A stretch of 64,000 bases of DNA, taken from Piper betle. Its lineage: Eukaryota; Streptophyta; Magnoliopsida; Piperales; Piperaceae. A program made the position numbers and the translations under genes. Location: contig JAURVB010002026.1 in assembly GCA_033002965.1 (NCBI GenBank), positions 1-64,000 on the forward strand, read 5' to 3'. This document shows, in pieces, positions 33,622 to 45,342 of this stretch (the first letter of the stretch is position 1; each line of letters begins with the position of its first letter). Below the pieces are notes generated by a model. It worked only from the letters and a program-made list of their open reading frames with translations. It was not told the origin of the DNA and did no database searches.

Positions 33622-36600
33622 CTTTCCTTCTTTATCTCAACGATTGGTTTGTTGCATGCTTCCACTATCTGTTCTTGTTCTTAGTTTGATCTTCATTTGC
33701 GTTTCATCTTTTTTTGGTGTAAATAGAGGAAATAAGAGGGAAGGGGTTGAGGCCAACTGTGTATAGTAGATGTAGTGAAAAGAGTAGCTCTCTTAGTTCT
33801 TTCATGCATTTTCCTGTCTCTAATTTTTTTCTTCCTAAAATGGTTTCTTCTGCAATTCAAAATGGGCAGGTTTCTCTTCTGAAATTAAAAAGAAAATGAT
33901 TAACTTGTCTTTGGAGTTTTACAGCACGGGCTACAGATGGAAGATGCTGTAATGTTAGTAATGATACAACGAAAATAAGCTATAAATCTAGCTTAGGGTT
34001 TCAGTCCAGCGAGTCAAGCCGAGTTTTGCCTTGTGCCGAATTGATCGACTTGTAAGTAAATTGGTATCCAAGCTCATTTTATGTAAAACGGCATACAAGC
34101 ATGAAAACACCAAAAAGATAAAAACAATTTAATTGCCCTAATTTGATTATATTTTTATTAGGTAAAATGTGTCCGATATAATATAATATAAGGAAAATAA
34201 GTGGATGATAAAGAAAAAGAAGAAATGAATAATATTTATTAAATATCATTTGATATGGGCATATGAACAAACTCAAGCTGAGGAACTTCCTTAACCTAAG
34301 CCTTGCTTCCATTATTGCAGGAGTGGCAAAAATGCAAAGGTCTAGCATGAAGATATGCATAACCATTTTATCATTTTTCTTTCTACCTTTTTGTGAATGG
34401 AATGAAAAAGATCACGAACTAGCCAATGCAAAATAGAACTTGCACAAACAAAATGAAGCAATGGTATTAGCAAAGCACAGATGATTGGTCTTTTTTTATT
34501 CTTTCAAAGCTCTTCATCAGCTAAATTGGAGGAATGTATATTTTATGTAGGATTGGGAAGGGATTTACCGTAATAAATATTATAATAAATTTGTTGTAAT
34601 AGCCCAATCATTAGTCCCAAGTACTATGGTTAATAGAATATAAGTTCTTGTTATGGTTAATTATTTCATACTCTACTAATTGTGGAGATTCAAACCAATA
34701 AAAGTTTTCCTGTAACAATTACTACGTCAAATCCTCTCTCCTACAGGTCACAATAAGAATAGAATGAACCTACTTGACATGACAATGCCCACAAAGTTAA
34801 ATTAGATGTACGAATACAATTCAATGTGGGCATTAATATAAACTACAATATTAATCTAAAAGACCAGATTTCATGTGAAGGAAGACAATCCTTTCATACT
34901 TAACACTAGCTAGTCATCAACTGTAATCCATCTGACTAATTCTTGGTCAAATAAGAGCTTCTCTAAGGTAGTTAACAATCAATTAGAAGCTTTTGTCAAT
35001 GTCTACCAAGTATTATATATCAAACACCCTGCATTCATAATCAAATTTTAGCAGGTTTTGAAGATGGATGTGAAATGAAACCTGTATGGGACAAGAGTTC
35101 TGTTCAGTGAACCATGGAAGAAGATAAGTTCCATTCAGAGCTGATCAATATCTATGAAACCAATGGATAAGAACCAATAGCACGTGTGGTAGGGCGATAT
35201 ACGAAATTAGCCCATGACATGTACCATATCTTCCATAGTTTGTGTAAGCTGGAATTGCCCCCTTGATATCTTGCTGCTTCAATAATTTTCATGTCACATG
35301 AACCTTATCTTTCCACACGGTGGTCTAATCACAATATTGGTAATGAGTCTGCTTCGCTTCCTGACAGAGAATCCGTTGGGATAATTGATGGGTCAGGTAG
35401 GACTACTTCCATGCATCAGTGAATGAGCAGATTAAATGGTGTGTCATTGATTGAAAAGGTGATGCTTCGTCAATTGCCATTGAAATGTTTTCATTGGTAT
35501 TCGTTTAAGCATATCTTGAGAGTTTTCTATGGCTAACAAGGGGTTTTGGGTAAGAAGATTCCCGGGTTTCTTTTGCCCTTTTTGCTGCTGTATCAGTATG
35601 ACAGTATGAGTCTATGATTAAGTGAAGATGATCGTCTCAGTCTACATTTTTTTTACCATCTTCATCTAAAGTGGTAGCAAGACTAAGCTAAAGGTTAAGT
35701 TCTTATATGAATTGAACTGTAAAGATTTAGCTTTTTTGATCAGTGTTATCTCTATCTCTTTTTGGATCAATAAACTATATTTGTTGTTCAGAAAAGAGAC
35801 ATAAATTGACTAAGAGTGACTACTAATCAAAGTGTCGGCACTTCTTTATGTTGCTGCAGTCCAAGACTGGGCTGGATGGTGGGTAGCATCCGTACTTGGA
35901 TGAGTCAAATTTGGTGGCTGTGGAATAAATCATTTCCATGTTAGAGGAGCTGTTAAATATATATATTTAAGCTGGCACAAGTTATAATCTTTAATCTTTT
36001 AGATGGAATATTTTTTGAGTTTTATTCAAAGAAAATAGGTTTTTTTTTGTGGGTATTTATAGAATTTATTTAGAAGCGAGATCTTAGGTTTGATTAAGAC
36101 AAACTTGATGTGACCGAAAATTCCAAGCAAAAGTTTTAAATATTATACAATTTATAATTATTACGTGATATATTTAATTCAATTGAATTGAATTAGGTTG
36201 AAACAAGTTTAATTAATTTATAAATTATAAGTTAAAATATTTTATTAGACATTAAGAACATTTGTTTGTGAAGATTAAAAATAATGCGAAAGTTTAAAGC
36301 ATAGTGAACTTGTAGAACTATCATTCCAATGCCCAAAATCTGACGTTCCTGCCTAAGTAAAAATCTCAATCCAATTGTGGATGTGTTGTATGAAGATGAT
36401 GGGCCTCCTACTCAGATTTCAAATTTTTTTACGTACCTAAATGGGCCTTTCTTATAAAGTATTTCATATGGGCCATGTGTTGCCAACAAATTGCCAGTCA
36501 CAGCCCATCAAAACACAAGCCGCCCATAGGCCCATTGGTATTAAATTTATTTATTTATTTTGAACTTTTTAAAATATTTTTAGATTTCAGTTCCCAAAAA

Positions 36601-37296
36601 AACAGCTATTCACAATTAACAATGGTTGCAGCCCATCAACGAATTAAAATTTTTATTATTATGCCATTATCGTATACTTACTACACTCTGTATTTAAGTT
36701 GAATTTTATTAGAAAAGTCATTATCATTCATTTTTTAATTTTTTTATATATAAGATTTTTTAATTAAAGATATAACTCTAATCAATTTAATTAATTCGAA
36801 GTCAACTCTACGCTAGGAATAATAAAACCAAACTTGAATCATGTAGTTAATTATTGAAATATTAAATAAATATGAACTAGAATCATATGGATCATTTTTA
36901 AACGCTTTTTACGTGTATGCCTCTTGCACCATTTGGGTAATTTAATTGTGTGCAGCAGATTATTTAAATTTTTAAAAATAGGTATTTCAATGTTACGCAA
37001 GATGTCGTATTTGTCTCACTGGGTAGGGTTGATAATTGAGCGAGCCAGCTCATGTGTATTTGGCATTCGGCACAGCTGGACTCGACTTAAAATTCGACAT
37101 TTAAATACTTGAGTTGGGACATGGTACTTGCGTAACATAGTTGTAAGTATTCCGAGCTTATGATTGGCACATGCTGATGCATAGCATAGTTGTCTGTATT
37201 TTGGCTTACGACTAGTTATGTAACATGGATGTCGGTATTTCTAGCTTACGACTGCTGCATGATCGCTTACGTTGTATGGTTATCAAAAAATGTAAA

Positions 37297-37300
<4 letters not shown>
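33622..37300. other. intergenic region, no gene seen
   Basis: 3' flank of RAV followed by 3.5 kb of AT-rich sequence. No exon with family resemblance on either strand. The stretch about 36900-37290 contains loose repeats of CTTACGACT / CATAGTTGT motifs that look like degenerate transposon sequence. Confidence 0.35.
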
Positions 37301-37301
<1 letters not shown>

Positions 37302-37342
<41 letters not shown>

Positions 37343-37640
37343 TTGATAGAGATTTATATAATAGGCCTAGAGGGAATTTATCGTGGATTTTGTTTTCAAA
37401 AATATATTCAAGGGATTTCATCCTTGAGGGTTATTAATCCAAAAGATTATTCGACTAAATAGCCCAAGCTAAGTGGGATCCGATAAAATACCGCTCAACT
37501 CATCCTTTAATCTATAAAAATTAAATCATGATAGAATAAAATAATAAATTAGGGTTGAGTCCTAAATAGACCTGGTAGAAGCTTCTGAGCATATCTTAGC
37601 CCCTAAACGAGGAGCTCCTACTCTGTACCTGATTGTCAGT
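37302..37640 (-). mobile_element. fragment of the LTR-like repeat seen at 19.68-19.99 kb, inverted
   Basis: The reverse complement of 37341-37640 follows the sequence at about 19690-19985: GTACNGAGTAGGAGCTC, GCTTCTACCAGGTC-TTTAGGAC, TTTATNGGATCCCACTTA, GGATTAATAACC, CAAGGATGA-ATCCC and the TATA-bearing CCTATTATATAAATC. The homology runs into the (TA)n tract (37302-37339), which corresponds to a shorter TATATATATA in the other copy, so the tract probably expanded from within the element. Confidence 0.65.
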
Positions 37641-37679
37641 CATGCGGTGTCAACAATAGCGATGGCGACGAGGTTGTGG

Positions 37680-38100
37680 CTGGCTTAAGTGAGGGATTGT
37701 GGGGAAAAGAGAAGGAAGAAAAAAAGAAGAAAGTTGGGTGAGAAGGATGGTAGTGGCTGAATGATGATGATAGTATCAAAAGTATGGAACATATAGATGT
37801 CAGGGGGAGAAAATGAGTGGTTAGTAAGAAAAACGAATGGTCAGTGAGAAAAATGAATGGTCGTTGAGTGAGAATTATGGCCGACTTTGAGTGAGTTGTG
37901 GGGAAAAGAGAAGAAGAAAAAGAAGAAGGAAGTTAGGTGAGAAGGATGGTGGTGGCTGAATGATAATGATAGTATCAAAAGTATGGAATATACAGGTTTT
38001 AAGGAAAACGAGTGGTCAGTTAGAAAAATGAATGGTCGGTTGAAAAAAATGAATGGTTAGTGAGAAAAATGAATGGTCGTTGAGAAAATTGAATGGTCGC
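37680..38100. repeat. ~198-bp tandem repeat with GAATGGTC sub-repeats
   Basis: Two units, about 37684-37880 and 37882-38080, share GAGTGAG..TTGTGGGGAAAAGAG, GAAGGATGGTNGTGGCTGAA and TGATAGTATCAAAAGTATGG. Each ends in several copies of a 17-20 bp motif, GTGAGAAAAATGAATGGTC. No coding potential; it directly abuts the LTR-like fragment and may be part of it. Confidence 0.75.
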
Positions 38101-38817
38101 CTCGTAATTAAAACTTAACTCGACTAAAAATAATGATTGAACCGACATGTTCGATTATAAAACCCTAATTCGAATCACAAATTTTATAATAGCTCAGTTG
38201 GGAAAGTGCCATCCTAAAGACCTGAAGGGCATGTTTCAATCTACGCTCATCACATTATTATTTTTTTATACATGTGAAAGAAAAATAGAAATTGTAATTA
38301 GATATTTAGGCCTAATTAAGCGAGCTAGCACGTGAACTACTTTTGAGTTAATTTCAAACTCTCAATTAAGCTATTCGAGTCGAATTTGGATACAAATTAA
38401 AGTCGATTCACTTGCTCGTTCAACAATCCTACACACAGAGGCATATATAAAAGATCATTTTTAATTTTTTTGATAAACTTTTATTAAATAATAAGATAGA
38501 CTATATTAATTAGATTCTTAAAATTTTAATTGAATGATTGATAAGCTATAATATTTTTTCTTGTATTTTAATGAGTTAAAATCTCATGTTTTTACAAGAA
38601 GGGGATGTGATTCACTTATTTGTAGGTATGCAGGAGACAACGATTAGTGGCTACTTAACTAAAAAGATGTAGTTCGTCAATAACACTCAAAAAGTGAACA
38701 ATAAACATCCCCCACTTAGCAATGCTACAGAGAGGTGAAGAGCACAATCACACCACTCGCACCACAAAACTCCTCTCCTTTATTGTCAGCTCAAGAGTCA
38801 AGACAACTAAACTACTA

Positions 38818-39870
38818 CTAGTTGGTGAAGTTCTTAATCGCGGCGTGAGGCTCGCCGGCCTTGGCCGCCGGCGTCGGCTCCACGGCCGGCGAGGGCGGCG
38901 TGGGCTCTCCGAGCAGCTCCTTTGGAAGCTCCGGGATGCCCTCCAGGTAGAAAGTGTAGAAGAGCTTGAAGGGGAAGATGATCTGTTGCAGCTTCACTTG
39001 CCCCGACGCCCCCTTGAAGACGCCGGACCCGCCGGTGATGGCCAGGTGAGTGTCCTCGTATGTCAAGTACGGTCCCTGCACCGTTACGTGGCCGTAGTCG
39101 CCGAAGTAGAAGCTAAATATCGCTTCGTATCGGTCACCCTTTTTCTCCGGCACATGTTGGATCAGGATGCAGATCCCTGCCGTGATACCCAACCTCTTTT
39201 GAAGATCCCCACTGTAAACCTGCGACAGAACAAATTAAGCGCATAATCATTAAGTAAAAAATGCTGTACAGCACGCTATTGAGATCTGACCCAATTTAGA
39301 TTGAGATGTTCAGAATATAGCTAGCTAGTTGGAAAAGCTAGCCAATTGATTTCCGATGATACAAGTGGTCGGTGGGTAAAACGAAATCTTTCTTACCCAA
39401 ACTTGTGAATACAGTTAATCAAACTCTGCATTTTGGCTCATACTAGTTCAGATTCAAACAGGAGCTCATATGCTGTGTGAATTAATTTGTTGAATTATTT
39501 ATGGGGCGAAGGGGAAGGGATTTACCTTGTTGGTGAAGGGGACAAGGTCGCCGAGGGCGTTCTCGACCTGCTTCTTGCTGAACCGGAGGTAGGCAGGGCT
39601 CTCCCGGTCGCGCTCGTTGATCTCGTAGACGTGGAGCAACTGCACGTCGCCGGAGGGGGCCGAGCTGGCCTTGGGGCGGCGTACAACGACCTCTTTGAGC
39701 TCTTTCCTCCAGCCGGGGCGAGGCGGATCGCCGGAGCCGGGGAGGACTTGAGGCACTGGCTGCTGCCAAGGAAGTGACTGGAAGCTGTGAGCTTGGGGTG
39801 GGAGGTGGAGACGAGCTTGGTGAGAGAGGAGGGTGGATCGAATAGCAGCAAGAGATGAGGTTGCGGCCAT
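38818..39870 (-). CDS. AOC: allene oxide cyclase, chloroplast
   Basis: Plastid enzyme of jasmonate synthesis that cyclises the unstable allene oxide from AOS to cis-(+)-OPDA. Exon 1 is 39870-39526 and exon 2 is 39219-38818, with phase-0 GT-AG intron; 248 aa, the normal precursor length. The N-terminal ~55 residues ([20 protein letters not shown]...) are Ser/Leu/Gln-rich and fit a transit peptide. The mature barrel is complete: [120 protein letters not shown], and the tail [36 protein letters not shown]. No lesion seen despite several homopolymers of up to five bases. The promoter contains a TATA box and a G-box, consistent with jasmonate-MYC feedback. Confidence 0.96.
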
Positions 39871-39970
39871 GGTTGTGTGTCGGGGTTGTCGGAGAGGAAG
39901 ACAAAAAGTGTCGCTAGACGAGCTTAGCGGCGAAGATGGGAGGGGCTGGTAGATCAAGGCGAGTTAGAGG

Positions 39971-40076
39971 TTATTTATAATAATAGCTCCGTCACCCGCA
40001 TTCTATATACACCGAACCAAGTTTGACGATTTGATTACATCAGTTTAATCACGAGGAAAGGGAAATAAAACACGTG
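39971..40076 (-). promoter_or_regulatory. AOC promoter: TATA box and G-box
   Basis: On the minus strand TTATAAATAA (39980-39971) lies about 100 bp upstream of the AOC start codon, and a palindromic G-box CACGTG is at 40071-40076, about 200 bp upstream. MYC2-type bHLH factors bind G-boxes in jasmonate genes; their use here is inference from motif and gene identity. Confidence 0.6.
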
Positions 40077-40650
40077 TTTTGCATTTTTAGTCGGAGTTTT
40101 CTTTTTACAACTTTTTGTACCTTCTTCGAATTAATTCACCTGATTTAAATTCGAGTCGAGTTTGATTCTGATTAAGCCGAATATTAATTATTTAACTAGT
40201 TAACTTGTTTAATTAGTAGCTTTAAACATACACAAACATATTTTAAAATTAACTAATATGTTTATATCATTTTCGGGTTCGATAATAAGTTAAAAGGGAT
40301 TAGATCGGATTAGGTTTGTTACCAAACCCTAACAAATCCGGTGTGGGTCCTCTCGTTAATAAAGTTGTCTATGATAATTGTAATTTAGCGTGAAAAAAGT
40401 TGAGTGGAGGTTAAAGTGAGGTCTCACTTAAACATGAATGAAAAGACGACTGTCACCGCATCCGAGCCAACCGTCCAAGAAAAACTTTAGTGTATAGGAT
40501 GATAATTGATGCAGTACTATCTGAACGTGAGGACGGCAAGTAGAAGATCTTATATCTTTTTTTTCTCTTGGTTCACATCAAGTGGTCCAAGTCTACCATA
40601 TTAGGCGTGGGTCATTGATCTAGATGGACGGTGGGGACTGTATTCCAATA
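39990..40650. other. AOC upstream region and spacer, no gene seen
   Basis: Beyond the TATA box and G-box listed separately, no gene or strong repeat is visible between the AOC leader and the hAT element. Confidence 0.4.
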
Positions 40651-41203
40651 ACCGAGGCCATAGTTGCACGAATCGGCGTCGCGCCGATCCGATTCGGGCC
40701 GACTCGGTCGGCCCCGAATCGGGTCGTGAATCGGCCCGTTTCGGCCGATTCCGACCGATTTAAATCGGAATCGGAATCGGCCGATTTAAATCGGAATCGG
40801 TTTTTAGGAAATTACCAAAATACCCTAGGTATAATTTTTATTAAATTATTTAAGCATGGGTAAAATGGTAATTTGGATTTAAAAACCTAAATCATACCCT
40901 CCTCCCCCCGATTCCGCCGCCCGACTCCGACCTTCCCTCCGCCGCCCTCCGCCGCTTGCGCCGTCCTCCCTCCGCCGCGCCTTCGCCGTCCTCCCTCCGC
41001 CGTCCTCCGTCCGACCAGGCCACCGCCGCAGACGTTGCGACCGCCGCCCGCAATCGGGTTCCGCCGGCCGACGCGAGGGCAGCGATTCCGCCGCGATTCC
41101 AGTCGGATTCTTGGTACAAGTTGTGTTTTTTATGCTGGGATCTTGGTTTTTTAATCGTTTGTTCACCACTTATTGTGTATATTCCTAGTTGAACCAAATT
41201 TTT

Positions 41204-41575
41204 GATTATTGTGTATATTTCCATCAAGTGGAGTTTAGGCATTCTGATTATTGGTAGTTTTGATCATGTTACCGAAAAATTAACTTATATTAGAGGCGTC
41301 TAGTTGTTTTTTTGTGTACTTTATAATTCTCTTATTTTTAACACATTGTATTCTTTGATTCTGTTGTTGAAGTGAATGCATGCTCTTTTGATTATTGTGT
41401 ATATTTCCATCAAGTGGAGTTTAGGCATTCTGATTATTAGTAGTTTTGATCATGTTACCGAAAAATTAACTTATATTAGAGGCGTCCAGTTGTTTTTTTG
41501 TGAACTTTATAATTCTCTTATTTTTTACACATTGTATTCTTTGATTCTGTTGTTGAAGTGAATGCATGCTCTTTT
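41204..41575. repeat. 186-bp tandem duplication inside the hAT leader intron
   Basis: Copy 1 at 41204-41389 and copy 2 at 41390-41575, starting GATTATTGTGTATATTTCCA, differ at only a few positions. It appears to be a recent internal duplication in the presumed 5' UTR intron of the transposase gene. Confidence 0.9.
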
Positions 41576-42127
41576 GATTCTGCATATGGTTCACTACTCA
41601 TCTGCATTTTGCACTCTATGTTAGGAATCCCTTTGGTGGTAGACATAAACCTTTACAGAATCAGTGAATGCTTGTTTCGCCTTTTTTTTAACTTGTATCT
41701 GAATTTTGATGTTTATCTCATTCTATGAACATTAGGTGTTTTTTTTGTTTTTTTTTCTAGTCTATTGATTATTGGAAATTATAAACTTCATCAATCAATA
41801 ATAGATCCCTTTGATATTCGTCATTTGATAGAATTCGTTGACATTTGTCACAGAGCATTTGTTTTGTGTCTTCTTCAGCAAATGATAGGCAATATTTCAT
41901 GTACTCATCATCCAAACAAAAATCCTAAATTGACCGACAGGGAACCCCGTGTGTAGGAGCTGATTTGTTTTGTACTCTCTTCACTGCCAGTGTAGTTTGT
42001 ACTGCTAGTGTTGATATGCTAGGGTTTTTAGGAACTGTAATTGACGGTTTTTGCAGATAATTGTCTTTGCCTTGGTGTTCAGTTAATTGTCATTTGAAGT
42101 TATCAAAATTTCGAGATATCAGGGAAG

Positions 42128-44811
42128 ATGGATTTTGGATGGGAATATGGCACACCACTTGATGCATCTAAGAAGCAAGTCATCTGTAACTTTTGCGGAA
42201 AAACCATAAGTGGAGGGATATATCGCTTCAAGCAACATATTGCTGGACTCAAAGGAAATGTTGCTGCATGTAAGAAAGTTCCTGAAGCAGATGCACAAAA
42301 AATGAAAGATTATTTCAAAGGTGTGGAAAAGGCGAAGAAAGAAAAACAAAGGATTAGAGAAGATATAGGGTCATATGGTTTGAATGACTCAGATATGGAA
42401 GAGATGGAAGTTCGGGAGCAAAGTGTTAGGTGCTCTAAGTCAAGTACGAAGAGGAAGGCACAAATTTTTGAAAGGGAAAAGAAGAATACATCGGGTCAAA
42501 TGAGATTATCTACGGCAATAGAAAAGAAAGCAAAAGAGCACTTCCACACAGCCATTGCTCGATTCTTCTATCACTGTGCCATTCCTTTCCATGTTGTAGA
42601 CTCGCCTTACTTTCACAAAATGATTGATGTGGCAGGTAAATATGGTAATCAAGGGATCAAACCTCCGGGCAGAAATTCTTTGTCAGGCAATCTTCTTACT
42701 GCTGAAGTGGCCTCCATAAATGCTAGTTTAGAGGACATAAAAATAACTTGGAAGACAACAGGCTGCTCTATTATGTCTGACGGGTGGACTAATCAATCCG
42801 GTAAAACTTTGATCAACTTTCTAGTTTACTGCCCAAGAGGAATGTATTTCCTTGGATCAGTGGATGCTTCAGACAAAAAAAAGGATGCTACGTATTTATT
42901 TAGTTTACTGGATAAAGTAGTTGAAGAAGTTGGGGAGGAAAACGTAGTGCAGGTTATCACTGATAACGCGTCGGCATACAAAGCTGCAGGGAAGATGCTA
43001 GAACAGAAGAGACCACATCTATTTTGGACTCCGTGTGCTGCCCATTGTATAAACTTAATGCTGAAGGACTTTGCAAAAATTAAGAAAGTTGGAACATGTA
43101 TTATGAATGCACAGAAAGTCACTAAACTTATATACAACCACTCATGGTTGTTGGCTCTTATGAGGAATAATTTTACAAATGGACATGAATTGGTGAGACC
43201 TGGGGCAACTAGATTTGCTACTCATTTTTTGACGATTGCTAGTTTCCTGGAACACAAGCAGGCTCTGAAAAAGATGTTTGTTTCTGAAATGTATTCATCA
43301 TCGAAGTTTGCAAAAGATGAGGATGGAATAGCAGCTGAAAATATTATCTTGAGTGCACATTTTTGGAAGAAGATGGAATTTGTCCATAAAACAATTGAGC
43401 CACTTATTCGATTTTTGAGATTGGTGGATAGTGATGAAAGACCCTCGATGCCATTCGTTTATGATGAAATGCAAAAGACCATAGAAAAAATAAAAGAGGT
43501 ACATGACATGAAAGTAGAGCGATACAAGTTATTTGTTGATATCATCACCAAGAGATGGGCGAATCAATTTTGTCATCCTCTTCATGCTGCAGCATATATG
43601 CTTAATCCTCAAACCCGTTATCGCCCTGACTCAAACATTGTATGCTCTTATTTGACTTACATTCCTTTTATGATTTTTTTAACAATTTCATATTGCTTGT
43701 GGTTGATTGGGAATAATTTTGTAGCCAAGTGAGGTGTATCGTGCATTCAATGATGTCATTTGTCGTTTGGAAGTCAATGAGGTAGCTCGATCCATGGCAT
43801 CTTTGCAGGTCAAGATACTATTATTTTTAATTTTTATATATAAATGTTTATGTATAACTAAATATGATGATTCATTTTGTTTTAATATTTTGTAGTGGTC
43901 CGATTTTGTATCTGCAAAAGGAGATTTTGGACATTCTCTTGCCATTACCAATAGAAAAGTCCTCCACCCAGGTAAAATCCACCTTTCTCCAGATTTCATA
44001 TTTATTGCAAGCTTATAAGTAAATCAATTTATCAAATGTAGCATCATGGTGGGAGCAACATGGTATAAGCTGCCCTGAACTGCAAAAAATAGCGATTAGA
44101 ATACTTAGTCAAACTTCATCATCATCGGGGTGTGAACGTAATTGGAGCACTTTTGACCAAGTACATACCAAAAAGAAATCGACTTGCAAGGAAGAGAGTA
44201 AATGATCTTGTATATGTTCATTACAACATGCGGGTCAAAGAAAACGAGTTGAGGTGGAGGCATAAATATGATGCAGTTAGTGAAAATTTGAGTTTAGAAG
44301 ACTCGTTAGATGAGTGGGTTGGAGAACGGGACAACCCATCCCCATCGGTATGTTTAAATAAACCTTACATCACATTCATGATTTTGTGTATGAATATTTT
44401 TTTGAATTGAAATGAATAGGGTATGACTTTTTTATGTAGGATGATTTCTTTGGTACCAATGTTGGCAACAATGATGGTGCAGATGAAGAGGCCTTTGTAG
44501 CAAATGAAAGTGGCAACACATTGAAAACTGCAATTGGATCGTGTTCTACTACGTCTGGTGGTTTTTCTTTGCCTCCTCTTCCTAGTGGACAAAATATTGA
44601 TATTGATGTACATATTGACTCCCAACAAAATTTGTCTTTGCCTCCTGAACCTGAGGGACTTCATATGAGTGGGAGTTCTACACCTCCTTTTACGCAGGGG
44701 TCTCATGTTAATGCGGATGATAGTTCTACTATTCCGATTGGTGATAATGACTCGGACTCTGAAGATGATTCAGATGATGACTTAGATGATTTAGTATTAA
44801 GCACGGTGTAA
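42128..44811 (+). CDS. hAT transposase (BED finger, DUF659, hAT dimerisation), one frameshift
   Basis: Cut-and-paste transposase. Exons by GT-AG signals: 42128-43639, 43725-43808, 43896-43971, 44042-44347, 44440-44811. Exon 1 begins MDFGWEYGTPLD with a BED-type zinc finger (VICNFCGKTISGGIYRFKQH), a basic coiled stretch, then the DUF659/catalytic core (SIMSDGWTNQSGKTLINFLV, VVQVITDNASAYKAAGKMLE, WTPCAAHCINLMLKDFAKI). Exons 3-4 hold the C-terminal dimerisation domain: WWEQHGISCPELQKIAIRIL, SQTSSSSGCERNWSTFDQVH, then RNRLARKRVNDLVYVHYNMR in the next frame. The frame break falls in the A-rich ACCAAAAAGAAATCG (about 44165-44180), a net loss of two bases against the usual HTKKRNRL. The acidic tail ends DDLDDLVLSTV. 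The break lies in the domain needed for dimerisation, so this copy is probably not active as it stands. Confidence 0.9.
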
Positions 44812-45342
44812 AATTGTGTTGAACATTTATTTTTTGGACTTGTATTAATGTCTTGTTGTTATTATTTGATAGAACACAGATGATGATATATGAACATTGT
44901 GTATATACTTCTGATATTGTGGAAATTGTGATAAATTGTGCTGCTCTTTTAGGTATGTAATTATATGAAATTGTGTTCATTACGTAAAGAGTATGTTTTT
45001 CAGGTTTGCTCTTATTTGAATTACATAAAGAGTATGTTCTTTCAGGTATGTTCTTATTTGTTCTTTCATGTATGACTCTACCGTTGTATTGTCATAATTA
45101 CATACCTTTGTGATTGTTGTATAAATACTTGAATTTGTGTATTTATGTTGAGAAATTATATAATTATGTATTTCAGGTATTTTTGAACTGAGTTGGCAAA
45201 TTTTTGTATATGACCGATTTGAACCGATTCAACTGAACCGATTCAACTGAACCGATTCTTGGCCGATTCAGACCGATTCCGATTCCGATTCCGATTCACG
45301 GGAAAACCGATTCCGATTCCGATTCCGATTCATGCAACCATG

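Larger units (their letters stand above)
40659..45342 (+). mobile_element. autonomous-type hAT element (family 1), transposase frameshifted
   Basis: About 4.68 kb. The left end is CATAGTTGCACGAATCGG; the reverse complement of the right end is CATGGTTGCATGAATCGG, near-identical to the ends of the small element at 2240-2977. Both subterminal zones are dense in AATCGG/CCGATT. Inside: a GC-rich module (about 40895-41100), a presumed leader intron (41114-42122) with a 186-bp tandem duplication, and a five-exon transposase gene (42128-44811). Flanking 8-mers ACCGAGGC (40651-40658) and ATTGAACC (45343-45350) match at only four positions, so the target duplication has decayed or the border differs by a base or two. 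Confidence 0.88.
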
